DNA of 64,000 nucleotides from Schistocephalus solidus (lineage: Eukaryota > Platyhelminthes > Cestoda > Diphyllobothriidea > Diphyllobothriidae). The notes under the pieces were generated by a model, which was given only the letters and a program-made list of their open reading frames with translations, made no database searches and was not told the DNA's origin. A program made the translations under genes and the position numbers. The DNA lies in NCBI GenBank assembly GCA_017591395.1, contig WEDG01000825.1, positions 66,001 through 130,000 of the forward strand. Direction: 5' to 3'. Shown here piece by piece: positions 1-10,215 of the stretch; positions within the stretch are counted from its first letter, which is position 1, and each line of letters opens with the position of its first letter.

Positions 1-540
1 AACGATATTAATTTTTTTCAGACAGACTTGTGCATACTTTCTACTATAGAAAAACTCGAAATTTTTAAGAATTGTATGCTTACTAATTGAAAATATAAGA
101 CAGGGCATTTACTAAAAAGCATAATGTTTAATATAAAGTGCGTTAGTTATAACATTGATTTTTAGAAGCGCCACAATTCTCATTAGCTGGACCTTGTTAT
201 GTATACTCTTGAGATGAATACCTGGGATAGAGGATACCTATTTCTGTTTCCTAAGCCTAACCCATATACGAAAACTTCTAAGTATAGAGCTAACCTTTCT
301 ATCGATAAAAATATAAACCTTACCCGCCCGCAAAAGTTAGCGCAAGGCCACATGGAAAATGGGTATGCTTGTAACGGTAGGATACTTGTCGAGGTTTCTG
401 TAGTTCTTAAAAAATGCATGATCAATTTTTGCATCGCTAACCATACTTCCTTTATCTAGACAGGCTTGTTCGTACATTCTCCTATAGAGCAGCTTTTAGT
501 TTTTTTAAAATAGAGATTTGCTTAGTACTTCCAAAAAATC
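1..540. other. AT-rich stretch, nothing recognised
   Basis: Short reading frames overlap on both strands here but none shows a domain, a signal peptide or splice context. I see no repeat belonging to the families found elsewhere in the window. Confidence 0.5.
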
Positions 541-1222
541 CTCATCAGAGCTGGTCATTTGGGGGAGCGTAGGCACTGATGATGGTGGCGAACTGGTCTC
601 CCCGAAGAGGCATGCGGAGGCTCATCAGGCGATCATTGATACCCTGCGGCAGACAGGGCGGACGTCCCACGATGTCGTTCCGGATGGCAAAGGCAACACC
701 AGTGTCGCGTTGGGTGATGCCTTTGTCCGGCCGCTCCAGACGAAGGTGGAGCCGGCACCCACCTCCCCCAGCTGACCCTGTTCAGAGCAGCAATGTCCAC
801 CTTGTAATGCGCCAGTTCTCGAGCAACTAGCGCCGTCCTCCGTTCCGGCCGGTTTCTCCTCGGATTGTCTAAAAGGGAACGAACATTCCAGGCTGCTAGT
901 GTGAGTGGACTCACCCGAGCAGCTCGGAGGGTATGGGCGAGGGGGATGAAGGTTATTGTTGTTTGTTTGAGGTTTACTACTGCGTATTTTGCGATCTGCA
1001 AGTCGCAGCCGGTTGCAGAAGACGTAATACCCAGCATTTGTACAGGGCACCTTTTCTAGCCCCTTCCTCCGCGAGGAGGCAAGCACTGCTGTTCCTAAAT
1101 AGGGCTGCTGGGACACACCAGACGGCTGTTGAACTCCACTATGGGGCATGGTTTTGTTTTAGCGGAAGAGCGACCCGAGTTAGCCTGGGCCGCCTACGGG
1201 GTTGCTGTCGCCCCCACCGTAG
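541..1222 (-). pseudogene. 5' fragment of the zinc-finger LINE (endonuclease start and 5' leader)
   Basis: This piece matches the region 37545-38245 of the main LINE almost base for base. On the minus strand it encodes the start of the AP endonuclease, including [24 protein letters not shown] and VDIAAL, read from about 930 downward. The frame is broken after [12 protein letters not shown], where a deletion removes the segment that reads SETRF in the main copy. The match begins abruptly near 541, inside the endonuclease, and ends near 1222 in the leader. It therefore holds the 5' part of the element without its 3' end, the reverse of a normal 5'-truncated LINE insertion. It may be the remnant of a longer copy or a rearranged fragment. 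Confidence 0.85.
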
Positions 1223-2370
1223 GGTAAGTGGCAGTTTTTTTAGTGCGGCGGTACTGGATTATACGATGTCTGTTTGTTTTCGCTTAGCTCACCATGTTTA
1301 CGTGAAAGCACAATTTTTTTGGATTCAAACCACATACTGGAATGTGTGTTCGTGTGTGTGTGCGCACGTACTTTGCTTTCCTCTGCTTATGTATGCACGT
1401 GTGTCATGTTTAGAGTTGGCAAACTTTCTTCTATGGCGATGTAAAGAATGATTTTTTTGGGAAACCGCCTCAAGACACCGTGTGTTGCGCGTACTTTTGA
1501 GGCCTTGAGGACACACAACAACACAGGCTTTGAAATTACGGAATTTCCCAAAATAAATTTGTCTTCTCCGATGGACATTTTTCTGTAAAAATTGTCCCTA
1601 AGTTGCATTTTTTTCCTATCCTTTCGGAGGAAAAAATAGTAAAAAGGGGATGAATACACAGAATGCGTTGAAACTTGGGAAGCACCGACTGGATTTTTTA
1701 AGATTTGTATCCCATTTGACAGTATGGTTTAAATGAGGGGGATGGGAAATAGTCTTAAGCCGATGTGTACATGCTCATAACACAATTTTGATGCATGCAA
1801 CGCGCAGATTTTACATTGTACTCGAAAAAACCTCAGTATTTCAGTTTCAGTTTCAGTATTTCAGTTTCAGTTTCATTTTCAGTATTTCAGTTTCAAGGAT
1901 TGTGCAAACAGGGAAAATGTGTGCCCAAGTGTCTTAAAAGTTGGTAATACTGCTCATAGTAGTATTGAAAGTTATTCAGTGTCTACTAAGAGGCCAATAA
2001 ACGTACCTTGAGACCTGGAACATTTAAAAGAAATGAAAATGCAAGTCGGGCTTCAAAGTATGCACGTATGGACACAATCATCGGCAAAACGGCTAAAATA
2101 AATAACATGTTTTTACTTCCTTCCCAGGCAATACAATAAAATATGAATAGATAAAAAACTTAAACAGAGTATTTCTGCTCCTAGCGGACTGTCCAATTGT
2201 GAAAGCTCGGTGCCCTAGTCAGCATTCGGGCCCACACAACGAGTTGCCAGTTAAATGGCTCAGCTCTACCTTAAAACCTAGAAACTAAGCCTCCTACTAA
2301 CCTGTTTGGACAGTGTTAGTAATGGTTAATCACATTAACCCATCTCGCGTGTGATAAATCTTAAGGTCCT
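1223..2370. other. Unassigned; short TTTCAG-type repeat
   Basis: No gene is recognised. At about 1837-1896 the unit TTTCAG and the variant TATTTCAG repeat roughly eight times, a short imperfect minisatellite. A GT-rich run lies near 1345-1370. The rest is unremarkable AT-rich sequence. Confidence 0.5.
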
Positions 2371-2375
2371 CTGTC

Positions 2376-2458
2376 GGATCCTCGTAGCTCAGGCGGTTAG
2401 AGCGATAGTTGCACTAATGCCTTGTGGTTTCTATCGTGTACTCGAACCCCGCCGATAA
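2376..2458 (+). repeat. tRNA-like sequence, diverged
   Basis: The block has a tRNA D-arm (TAGCTCAGGCGGTTAGAGC) and a T-arm-like GTACTCGAACCCC, spaced by a long variable region. It resembles the three serine-like copies at 23320, 23953 and 41350, sharing the CACTAA/GTACTGA-type anticodon loop and an extended variable part. The T loop and the 3' acceptor side are mutated, so it is probably a pseudogene or a tRNA-derived repeat rather than a working tRNA. Confidence 0.5.
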
Positions 2459-2780
2459 CGCTGACTGTTTCGCAACTAAACCCCACAATACCTACCTTGC
2501 GGTCTTTTAAACATGCAGTTTTCAGGGGGCTGGTTGAAGAGGTCTTCCATTGAAATTCGGCTAGCTACTGGGTACGAATGTGATTAGGACAACTTTCCAA
2601 CCCTTTCAGAACTTCAAATATGTCAACACTTTGTGATCCATGGTCGCTCACGTCTGCCGTTGTACAGTTGTGTTTGAGATAATTTTTCACGAAAAGTCAA
2701 GCAATCAGATTCTGAAAGACTTCTTCTAGGCCGCATACCACACTTATATGTGCTGAAAACTCAAGCAAAGCTCCTCTTCA

Positions 2781-2945
2781 TGGGGCACCTGAGGCTGGCT
2801 GAGGACGACTAATGAGCCAGAAATAGCCATTCCAGTCTCTCTTGTCTTTGTCGGTAGTATAATTTTACCTATAGCACCAGCCGCTCCGCGGCTGTTGGTG
2901 GGGCTCTAGAGTGAGCCCCATAACCGATCGGTGAGCACCCGTCTA
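2781..2945 (+). mobile_element. Family A repeat, truncated copy with hammerhead motif
   Basis: Only the part downstream of the tRNA head is kept. It starts close to the hammerhead-like segment and continues through the family tail (TTGTCTTTGTCGGT, then GGCTCTAGAGTGAGCCCC and CCGATCGGTGAGC). The upstream flank is unrelated to the tRNA head. Confidence 0.75.
2793..2837 (+). ncRNA. Hammerhead ribozyme-like motif (family A)
   Basis: The core is CTGAGGA at 2799-2805. It fits the consensus CTGANGA because position 7 is free in hammerheads. GAAA lies at 2820-2823. Stem I pairs GGCTGG with CCAGTC, using one G-U pair. Stem II has an internal A-C mismatch. The cleavage triplet ATT precedes 2832. Stem III is weakened (ATAG against CCAT). 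Confidence 0.6.
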
Positions 2946-3770
2946 CCACAACCAAAAATAGCATCCATTTGTTTGCACCTAGTAATTATATTTGTAACTT
3001 AGTCAGTAGTCGGGCTCCTGGCGTGGGATATGTTGATAATTTCATTGCTGGGATGGCCTTACCCATGAGAGCACGTTAAATCCTCTTCACCATATTCAAC
3101 CGCCTTTCAATCAATTGAAACACGAAGAAAATGCATTCAACCCTCCTGAAACCATCTTGAAACATAATCTTACTCCAAACAGTAAATCGGTTGCCATAGT
3201 CTATATTAACAACAGAAGGGGTTTTAGATTTTATTTTATTTTTATTTAGATTTTTATTATGCACTTTTAAAAATTTAGTTATCTTTTTTGTCACAATTAT
3301 TGGAATTTTCGACCGCTTTTCTTAAGGAAATTCCTGTTTCTGACGAATTTGCTACAACTTTCAACCCTTCCGTTGTTTGATTTTCGTTTGGTTGAAGGTT
3401 ATTACTAATAGGGTGTTTTGTCGATGCATATGAACAAGTTCGCGACTGACTGTAGCTGGTTCGCATATTTCATGAGTTATGCCACTTAGTATATTCGCTG
3501 TCCGGCTTCCAACAAATCCGACAGAGGACTGCTCTGATGACGGGCAACACTTTCCACTGGAATGTCCTATGGAGTTTCTGAAGGTTACTTTGCCAGATAA
3601 CAGACTTCCTGATGCTGCTCAACCACATGAACCTGTCTACCTGTTTGGGGTGGGGAGAGGAGGGTTGGCGATTTCGCTCCATCCTGTGGCATCTGCTTGG
3701 GCTGGTGCAATAAGAACTTCCTCTATTCACTAGGCTTTAGCCCGCCGTACGCTAATTGGAACTTCAATCC
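2946..3770. other. AT-rich stretch, nothing recognised
   Basis: Several overlapping short frames lie on both strands between 3076 and 3733. None has a recognisable domain. The region directly precedes the promoter-like sequence at 3833. Confidence 0.45.
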
Positions 3771-3832
3771 TCCCCCCTCCGCCGTCAATCGACCTCGCAG
3801 TCTTAGTACACAGCTACGCACGCATTAGCCAG

Positions 3833-3921
3833 CCAATGGCAGACGCCCACGCACGAGTGAAACAGCCAATGCTAGCGCACGTACCATCGCTCGTGATCTG
3901 TGTTATTTTTGCATAAAAAGG
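3833..3921 (+). promoter_or_regulatory. Probable Pol II promoter: two CCAAT boxes and a TATA-like box
   Basis: CCAAT occurs at 3833-3837 and 3866-3870, both inside CAGCCAAT. A TATA-like CATAAAAAGG follows at 3912-3921. Spacing of the boxes is typical of an animal promoter, and a start site would fall near 3940-3950. About 90 bases farther on, the first ATG opens a signal peptide (see 4011). The boxes are seen; promoter function is inferred. Confidence 0.55.
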
Positions 3922-4010
3922 ACTTTAAAAAAAGACAGTCATCTCAGAAGCTCCTCTTTTCACGCACACAGTGGGCCTGATGCTGCAATAGATAGTTCAG
4001 ATTATCAGCA

Positions 4011-4101
4011 ATGGCCAGCGTACATTTTGTTTCGGCTATCTTAGTCCTTGCAATATTTTCTGCGACGCAAGATCATGACTATGAGAAAGCATACTTAGAC
4101 T
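4011..4101 (+). CDS. Probable first coding exon of a small secreted protein
   Basis: The ATG at 4011 opens a frame starting MASVHFVSAILVLAIFSA, a good signal peptide: a short N-region, an Ile/Leu/Val/Phe core and small residues before the likely cut near TQDHDYE. The frame continues EKAYLD and then meets GTATGT at 4102-4107, a strong 5' splice site, leaving the exon in phase 1. Read straight through, the frame stops at 4107-4109. It follows a CCAAT/TATA promoter and an untranslated leader of about 70 bases. Small secreted proteins with a signal-peptide first exon are common in tapeworms, but I do not recognise the family, and no second exon could be found by eye. The gene probably extends downstream past the family C element at 4470. 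Confidence 0.5.
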
Positions 4102-4469
4102 GTATGTAATGACATTTCGCTTAAATCTTAATATTATACTACAAAATACGTTGGCAGTATGTTGGTCGATAGACAGCTTTTTGATGTTTTAATCTGTGGT
4201 GAGACGTCTGTCAAGTCCTACGAAGATAATGAATTATTTAAAAAAAACTTTTTTAAATAGGGCAATAAATTCACGAAGAATTCTAAGGTCTGATACGTGC
4301 ATTGTAGAAACACCCATCACCCAATAAACGAAGAAAGGGAGCTCATCTGTCCGTAAGGTTTCGTACCTCACATAACAGCTCATACCATCAAAATAGTTTG
4401 GAATATGCTGCCAGTAAAAACGTGAATTTCACGTAAAGCTGAAAGGCAACATTTTTGAATATTAGCGAA
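4102..4469 (+). other. Putative intron start, otherwise unassigned
   Basis: If 4102 is a splice donor, this stretch is the beginning of intron 1. It is AT-rich and shows no other feature. Confidence 0.3.
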
Positions 4470-4880
4470 CGGTAAGGCCCGGGAGTACGAATCTCCCAGT
4501 AATACAGATGACCACGTGTTCAAGTCCAGGGTACCAACGCCAAGCCTTACCCCAACCCTATTCCAACCCCTTTACCTACCCCTTATATTCCTGGAATTTA
4601 GCATAAGGTCACCTGTATTACTGGACGTTCCGTTCTCATATCCTACCGGGATCAAGATACGGGAGTGGGTTAGGTTTAGAATTAGTGCTAGGGTTTATTC
4701 AACGTTAACTGTTATGTTTGGCGTCAGAATACAGGAATATGTTCCCTTCTTGGAAGTCAACGGCATTACCAGGAGGTTCTTACTCCTGTGTCATATCGTT
4801 ATTTGGAACTATTATCAGTTCCACAAGTATTCAAATGTTAAACTTGAAAATTCCATTCAGCAAGCACGTATTTTCAGTAA
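4470..4880. mobile_element. Family C (MITE-like), diverged copies
   Basis: CCTTACCCCAACCCTATTCC-type hexamers, then TCCTGGAATTTAGCATAAGGTCACC, mark one half element. A second half in the opposite sense follows, with GGGTTAGGTTTAG and TAGGGTTTATT. The terminal GCCTAAACAGG motif is not preserved. The arrangement suggests two degraded copies or one rearranged copy. Confidence 0.5.
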
Positions 4881-5955
4881 CTAATCATCGGGTCTATACA
4901 GTTAGATAGAGAGTGAAAATACGAGAGTTATGGTTAATAGTCATCGTTCTCACGCTACCCGCATGGCTAGGTCGACATGTGGAGGTCATTGGAATGTAGA
5001 TGGGGGGGGGGGGGGGGAATTAGCGAAGGCTGTGAGTGATGCTCGTAGGTCGAGTACGGATGAAGAACATCACTGACAAGTACACGCACTGAACACCGGT
5101 CACCATGGGGTGAGGGCAATGTATGCTCACCGCCTGAAGTGAGCGTCGGCCATGGAAGAGAGAGCGCTTGCATAAGCGTCTTCTGCTCGCACAGCACTGG
5201 ATTCGTTAGCCGTATAGCCACTGCCTCGGCTGTTGCCAGCACCCGTTGACGTAGGCCCTTAGGGATTTTGGTTGGTGTCCGGTTGACAACCTGAAAGGCC
5301 TCGGTGGGATCGACTTGGTGATTGGTATAAACTAGATGTGCAAGAAGAGAAATCAGAACATTATGATAGTAGTTTTTTTCGACAGCAATTTATTACTTGG
5401 TTACGATACAGCTTTGTCTACAGGGACCATTTAAGACGCCTTTACTCGATGTACGTCAATGCCCGTTTAGTCCCCGTGAGATGACAGCAACAAATACGTA
5501 TCCCGTTCCGGCATTTGTTGTATTCACTCAGGCACTTGCCACAATTGCTTGTGGCATGCAAAAATATACTTCTTATGTAACATTTGCAGGTTACGAGGGG
5601 CCCATATGTTAATTGCCATTTTGTGTAGCCATGCGTGTAGGTATCAGTAAACGATAACCAGACTGATTGAGTATGACCCATAGACCAGGAATGACGAGAC
5701 CAGTGTACCTCTTTTTTGTCCGAAGCACTGCGCATGGAGCAGCTGCTCATCGCTATGGGATGGGCCAGCTAAGTTCTAAACCCCTACCCAACGGCGAAAT
5801 AAAAAAGATGTTTTCAGTCCTGAAATCAATATAGAGCCACGAATACTACTCTCACGCGACCTTGCATATTCTAGAGCTCAGTCAACGGAAGTTAAGCCTG
5901 ACAACTCAATCGAACCATTAGGTGTGGTTTCCAGACTCGAATACAATGGCAGCTG
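4881..5955. other. Unassigned; poly-G tract
   Basis: A run of 16 G lies at 5002-5017. Short frames occur on both strands but none is recognisable. Confidence 0.45.
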
Positions 5956-6035
5956 TGGTTGGGTTTGGCCGACTGACGAGCCCTAATAAGCCGTAAATGG
6001 TCTTTCCAGTGGCCATAATCTTTGCGAATAACAAT
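5956..6035 (+). repeat. Family A hammerhead segment, strongly degraded
   Basis: GGTTGGGTTTGG is followed by CTGACGA at 5973-5979, the loop CCTAATAAGCC and then TAAATGG...CCAGT, so the order of the family A core is still visible. GAAA has become TAAA. It is too worn to call a ribozyme. Confidence 0.5.
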
Positions 6036-6294
6036 TCGCGATAGCTGCGTTTGCATGCAGCCCTCATCTAAAAACACCAATAGTAACATCTTCATATCTT
6101 AGAATTTTTGAAAGTTCACAATACTTCTTCTCATGCTCAGCTTCCTACCCTAGTGATCTCATTTCATTACAAATATTATTGAAGATACGAACATTCTTCT
6201 CCTCTATAACACTTTACATCAAGATAAGGGATCCAGGTTAGTTATACGTTCAGGTATTTGTCAATCAGAAGATTGCTTAGAAGAAATTTTAATA

Positions 6295-6420
6295 AAGGCG
6301 GGAGGGACTGGACTGCCTACTTCTGGCTTATTAGCCATTAGCAGGCAATCACGATCCACCGCAGAGTTGGAGTACTCGAGGTGTAAACTGGGTCTCAAAT
6401 AACCATCGGAAATTTCGTCA
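6295..6420 (-). repeat. Family A segment, strongly degraded
   Basis: The minus strand carries the stem-loop GGCTAATAAGCCAGAA and a GCCTGCTAATGG-like core. Both the CTGATGA motif and the stem I partners are mutated. Confidence 0.45.
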
Positions 6421-6524
6421 AGAGTTCGAGTACCTGGGCCACCGACTCACAAATTACATGTTTTGGTCGGTGATATTGAAACTCAAATACAGTTGCGACC
6501 GTAACGATGCGATTTCCTAAAAGA

Positions 6525-6945
6525 ACATGCTACATGTCACTATGCGACCGCCTGCGAGGGCTCTAGTCTGAGCTCCAGGGCACAACGGAACAGACATGTT
6601 CCTTAAGCAGATCGGTGAGCCCCACACTATCATCATATTCCCGATCACAACTGACAAAACAACGAGCCCGTGGCTCAATGGTAGAGCGTTCGACTCAAAT
6701 ACCAAAGGTCGCGGGTTCGAATCCCAGGTGTGCCACACTTGGGATTGGGTATGACTGGCTGATGACGGCTAAAAAGCCAGAAATGGCCATTCCGGTCTCC
6801 CTTGTCTTTGTCGGTTCCATTTCATCATATGCTACACGGCGCTATGCGACCGCCTGCGAGAGCTCTAGTCTGAGCTCCAGGGCACAACGGAACATACATG
6901 TTCCTTAAGCAGATCGGTGAGCCCCACACTATCATATATTGAAAT
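6525..6945 (+). mobile_element. Family A repeat, about 1.4 tandem units, best plus-strand copy
   Basis: Layout: a partial tail unit (6525-6635), a tRNA-like head (about 6661-6740), the hammerhead segment (6753-6797), the connecting sequence TTGTCTTTGTCGGT and a second tail (6830-6945). The tails at 6540 and 6842 are nearly identical, giving a 302 bp period. The head has an A box TGGCTCAATGG at 6671-6681 and a perfect B box GGTTCGAATCC at 6714-6724, so it could be transcribed by Pol III. Comparison with sister copies that keep GGACTTCTAAT in the anticodon arm points to tRNA-Arg(UCU) as the source. Schistosome Smα is a known tRNA-related SINE with a hammerhead; this family looks analogous, though the sequence is different. 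Confidence 0.85.
6753..6797 (+). ncRNA. Hammerhead ribozyme-like motif, type I, intact core
   Basis: Stem I pairs GACTGG (6753-6758) with CCGGTC (6792-6797), all six positions (one G-U). The core CTGATGA is at 6759-6765. Stem II has four pairs (GGCT with AGCC) closed by AAAA, with a C-A mismatch next to the core. GAAA is at 6780-6783. Stem III is the self-complementary ATGGCCAT. The triplet ATT satisfies the NUH rule and places cleavage between 6791 and 6792. Stem III leaves no room for a hairpin loop of more than GGCC on two pairs, so activity as a dimer is more likely. Activity is not shown by sequence. Confidence 0.75.
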
Positions 6946-7079
6946 GGCGTTTCTGAGTTATCTTCCATCAGCAGACGATCATGCTCAAAAATTAGATAGG
7001 AAAGCCAGACTGATAAGTGCTCGCTTGATTTAGTTACTCTGCAACTTGGAATCGAGTTATATTCACAAGGTCATCCAGT

Positions 7080-7330
7080 GCTTGACATATATAAGTTGGG
7101 GTACGTACTCCGGAGGTACGAATTGGAGGCTGAACACGGGACTAAGTACCCCTCCTCCTACCGTATGAGAATTGGTTTTACGCTCAACTCCTAAACCTAA
7201 CTTTAACCCTTATCCCCGTGGAACTGAGCTTAAGGTCATCTGTACTATGGGCGTACCTATTATCACTTCCTACCCGCAGGAACACTCATGACCTGGTCCC
7301 TTGCTCACGGTTATATTACTGGTCTCCGTT
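7080..7330. mobile_element. Family C (MITE-like), diverged
   Basis: Recognisable parts are AACACGGGACTAAGTACCC, the interior CTAAACCTAACTTTAACCC, and GGAACTGAGCTTAAGGTCA before CTACCCGCAGGAACAC. The termini are mutated. Confidence 0.5.
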
Positions 7331-7369
7331 GGAAAAATTATAAGACATAACAGAGTCAGAAGTGCTCAT

Positions 7370-7625
7370 ATGGTAACCCGAAAGGGCACGGGAATAGGAA
7401 CGTCCTCCTCAAATAATACAGGCGACTTTGTGCTAAATCCCAGGAAGGGTAAAAATTTCCCTTCCCTTCCCTAACCCAAACCTTAACCGTAACTCTTAAT
7501 TCCCACCGTAACCGTAACCCTAATCGTCATTCCGCTAGAATTTGGCGTAAAGTCACCAGCGGTTCCTGTTCCCGGGCCGGAGGCATATAAGCAATCCCGA
7601 CCGCCAATAGGTCAGTACAGTAAAC
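7370..7625. mobile_element. Family C (MITE-like), diverged
   Basis: GGGCACGGGAATAGGAACG near the left end and GGTTCCTGTTCCCGGGCC near the right end are opposed, as in the intact family C copies. The interior is rich in CCTAACCC and CCGTAACC hexamers, and AGAATTTGGCGTAAAGTCACC precedes the right end. Confidence 0.65.
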
Positions 7626-8406
7626 AGCCCAAGTATTTGAAAGCCCGAAATAAACGATTCGGAAATGATTGTGTCTGCTCCAGCCCACACAGCCGCTGCG
7701 GTGGGAGGTTCCAACCACATCGAAAGGACCGGGAATAGGGCAAATCGAAATTTATTTTCTGCCAACAGTTCCAATAGAGACCCGAAGCTGGACGAAATGC
7801 AGCACTGACTATGGTTCAGTCTGGCCCCCGTGAACAGTACGAATTGAGGTTGGTAACAACTACCTACCTAGTATTAGGACTATGACAAATTTGAAGCTTC
7901 ACACCTAGGTTAAGGCCAGTGCAACACTTCCCACCCTAAGGGTCTGGGTTATTCATGTGTGTCTATTTTTATTATTTTTGAAGCTATATTGCAAAAGTGA
8001 CTTTTAACACGGGGGCCAGATGGCTATAGCCAAGGAATATTAGCATATTAGTATCCCAGATGTTGCCTTTGGAGTACACAGTTGGGATGTATTCGATGCA
8101 CAAATGTGTTGTATATTTCTTTATATAAACTGACCTGTCAAGTCGTGGATTGTTAGTTCTATATCCTCACGTTTATAACGTCCTTGTCGATGGAATATTC
8201 TCGTCCACACCCCCAACATAACTGAAAACAGCCGCTTGGCCTCATCCTCCGATTGGATATTAGAGTTTCTAAATCGAACAGTAAACAAGGCTTGACTGCA
8301 TACAAATTAGCAAATCGACTACGCCTATGGTGGACACTCCGGTGCACCTACCAGTGGAAAGCAACGGTAATTAGTGTAGAAGCCCTCGAAAGCAGGTGAT
8401 TTTATC
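7626..8406. other. Unassigned
   Basis: No repeat family or convincing coding frame is visible on either strand. Confidence 0.45.
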
Positions 8407-8413
8407 AAAAAAA
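8407..8413 (-). terminator. Pol III terminator of tRNA-Thr
   Basis: Seven A on the plus strand give T7 on the tRNA strand, starting four bases past the discriminator base. This is the standard Pol III stop signal. Confidence 0.8.
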
Positions 8414-8417
8414 TTGC

Positions 8418-8490
8418 TGCCCTCGGGGAGAATTGAACTCCCGACCCCTGGTTTACAAGACCAGTGCTCTAACCACTGAGCTACGAAGGC
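8418..8490 (-). tRNA. tRNA-Thr-TGT: tRNA-Thr (anticodon UGU)
   Basis: The 73-nt cloverleaf is complete. The acceptor stem pairs GCCTTCG with CGAGGGC (one G-U). The D stem is GCTC/GAGC. The anticodon stem CTGGT/ACCAG carries the loop CTTGTAA with anticodon TGT, and the T stem GGGAG/CTCCC carries the loop TTCAATT. The discriminator is A. The internal A box is TAGCTCAGTGG. The B box is GAGTTCAATTC, slightly off consensus. There is no intron. With the T-run just downstream this is the most credible functional host gene in the window. It has none of the tails that mark the tRNA-derived repeats. Confidence 0.92.
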
Positions 8491-9202
8491 TCACAACGTC
8501 GCGCCTTATTTATCAACTAAAGCAACCTTGCGTGTACATTTCAATACGCTTTAGCACGAGAGCTTTTCGCTGTGCGCGCTTGCCTCGACTTTTCGTTTCT
8601 CAGCCAGCCAATGGAAAATTGCTATGAGCGCCGATTATTCCCACGGATGCTAACTAACGCAGTTTGAAGTTTACACGGACGCGAGAGAAAATAAGGTACA
8701 AAGACGTGAATTGTGGAAAAGTCTGAAATCTCGGCTGGCAAAGTATTATCTCGTTACCAGTACACGAAGGGTAGCAGGTAGCCAACAACGTGTGCGAGGC
8801 ACATCCGTAAGCAAGCGAATGAAGAAGTAGATTATGGTCTCCATTAGTCAGGCAGACAGCGCTCATTTATTTGAGTATAACAGGGAATTAGGACGAAGGA
8901 CCCCATTGATTAAATTTACAAATCGTACAGCATGCCACCTTCTCCTAGGACTCGATTTTTAGCGGTCAACTAAGCACGTGACCCTCACCTGTGTATCAAT
9001 TTTTAGCGCTTTGGTTAAACAAATTAACCCATTAAGCATTTCTGAATAAAACTGCAATGTGAAAAATGCCAATCAAGTAAGCGACACGGCACTCGACTTA
9101 GCGAATAAAATTGTCCACAAATTAACAGTTTTCATTCTGGGCAAGTCGATATGATATGTCACTCTTATTATTTGCCTACACTAGGATGTTCTTAGAAGAG
9201 AT
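8491..9202. other. Unassigned
   Basis: No gene or family repeat is seen. A CAGCCAATGG motif near 8602 is an isolated CCAAT box with no convincing TATA box or frame behind it. Confidence 0.4.
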
Positions 9203-9734
<532 letters not shown>

Positions 9735-9863
9735 ACGGAACGAGGCACAACGGGATGAGTGGGTTCCGTAACGCAATTGGTGAGCAGCCTCTCTCCCCCC
9801 ACCACCACCACCATATCCGATGGCAACCAGCAGGACCAGGAGCCTGTGGCTCAGTGGGTCGGG

Positions 9864-10052
9864 CGACAGCTCGACCGTCAGTTTTGACAATGTGCAGGGT
9901 AGGCTCCACAGCAAGATGGTACAGGGACGATAGCCTGCGCTAGGTTATAGTGAGGACAGACCTTCGACGCGTCCAACTCACTCTCTGGTCCACTCCCAAA
10001 TCCGGGCCCGTTGTTAAGCTCGAATCAAGAAGACTGGAGGTAGGAGAGGTGT
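9864..10052 (+). mobile_element. Family B fragment nested in family A
   Basis: It starts CGACAGCTCGACCGTC and runs through CAAGATGGTACAGGGACG, CTCACTCTCTGGTCCACTCC and AAGAAGACTGGAGGTAGGAG, the same order as at 33127 and 29880. It is truncated at the end compared with the 670-770 bp copies. Confidence 0.7.
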
Positions 10053-10125
10053 TTAGGACAGTGGACATCTAACCAACACGTCGTGAGTACGAGCCTTAGA
10101 TGTTGCAACACCTGGGGTTGAATAT

Positions 10126-10170
10126 GGCTGACTGATGACGGCTAATGAGCCAGAAATGGACATTCAAGTC
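10126..10170 (+). ncRNA. Hammerhead ribozyme-like motif, weakened stem I
   Basis: CTGATGA is at 10132-10138, GAAA at 10153-10156 and stem II is GGCT/AGCC with loop AATG. Stem I is GGCTGA against CAAGTC, where the two pairs nearest the core are lost. The triplet ATT is kept. The core is intact, but folding is doubtful. Confidence 0.55.
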
Positions 10171-10215
10171 TCTTTTGTCTTTGACAGTAAGGTCTTTATT
10201 CCTATAATTTAGATT

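Larger units (their letters stand above)
9735..10215 (+). mobile_element. Family A repeat interrupted by a family B insertion
   Basis: The tail part (GGCACAACGGGATGAGTGGG, CGCAATTGGTGAGCAGCC) leads into the tRNA head GAGCCTGTGGCTCAGTGGG, which breaks off at about 9863. The head resumes at about 10053 (GGACATCTAACCAACACG, then a worn B box) and runs into the hammerhead segment. The gap is filled by family B. Part of the A box region was lost or scrambled at the junctions. Confidence 0.7.
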
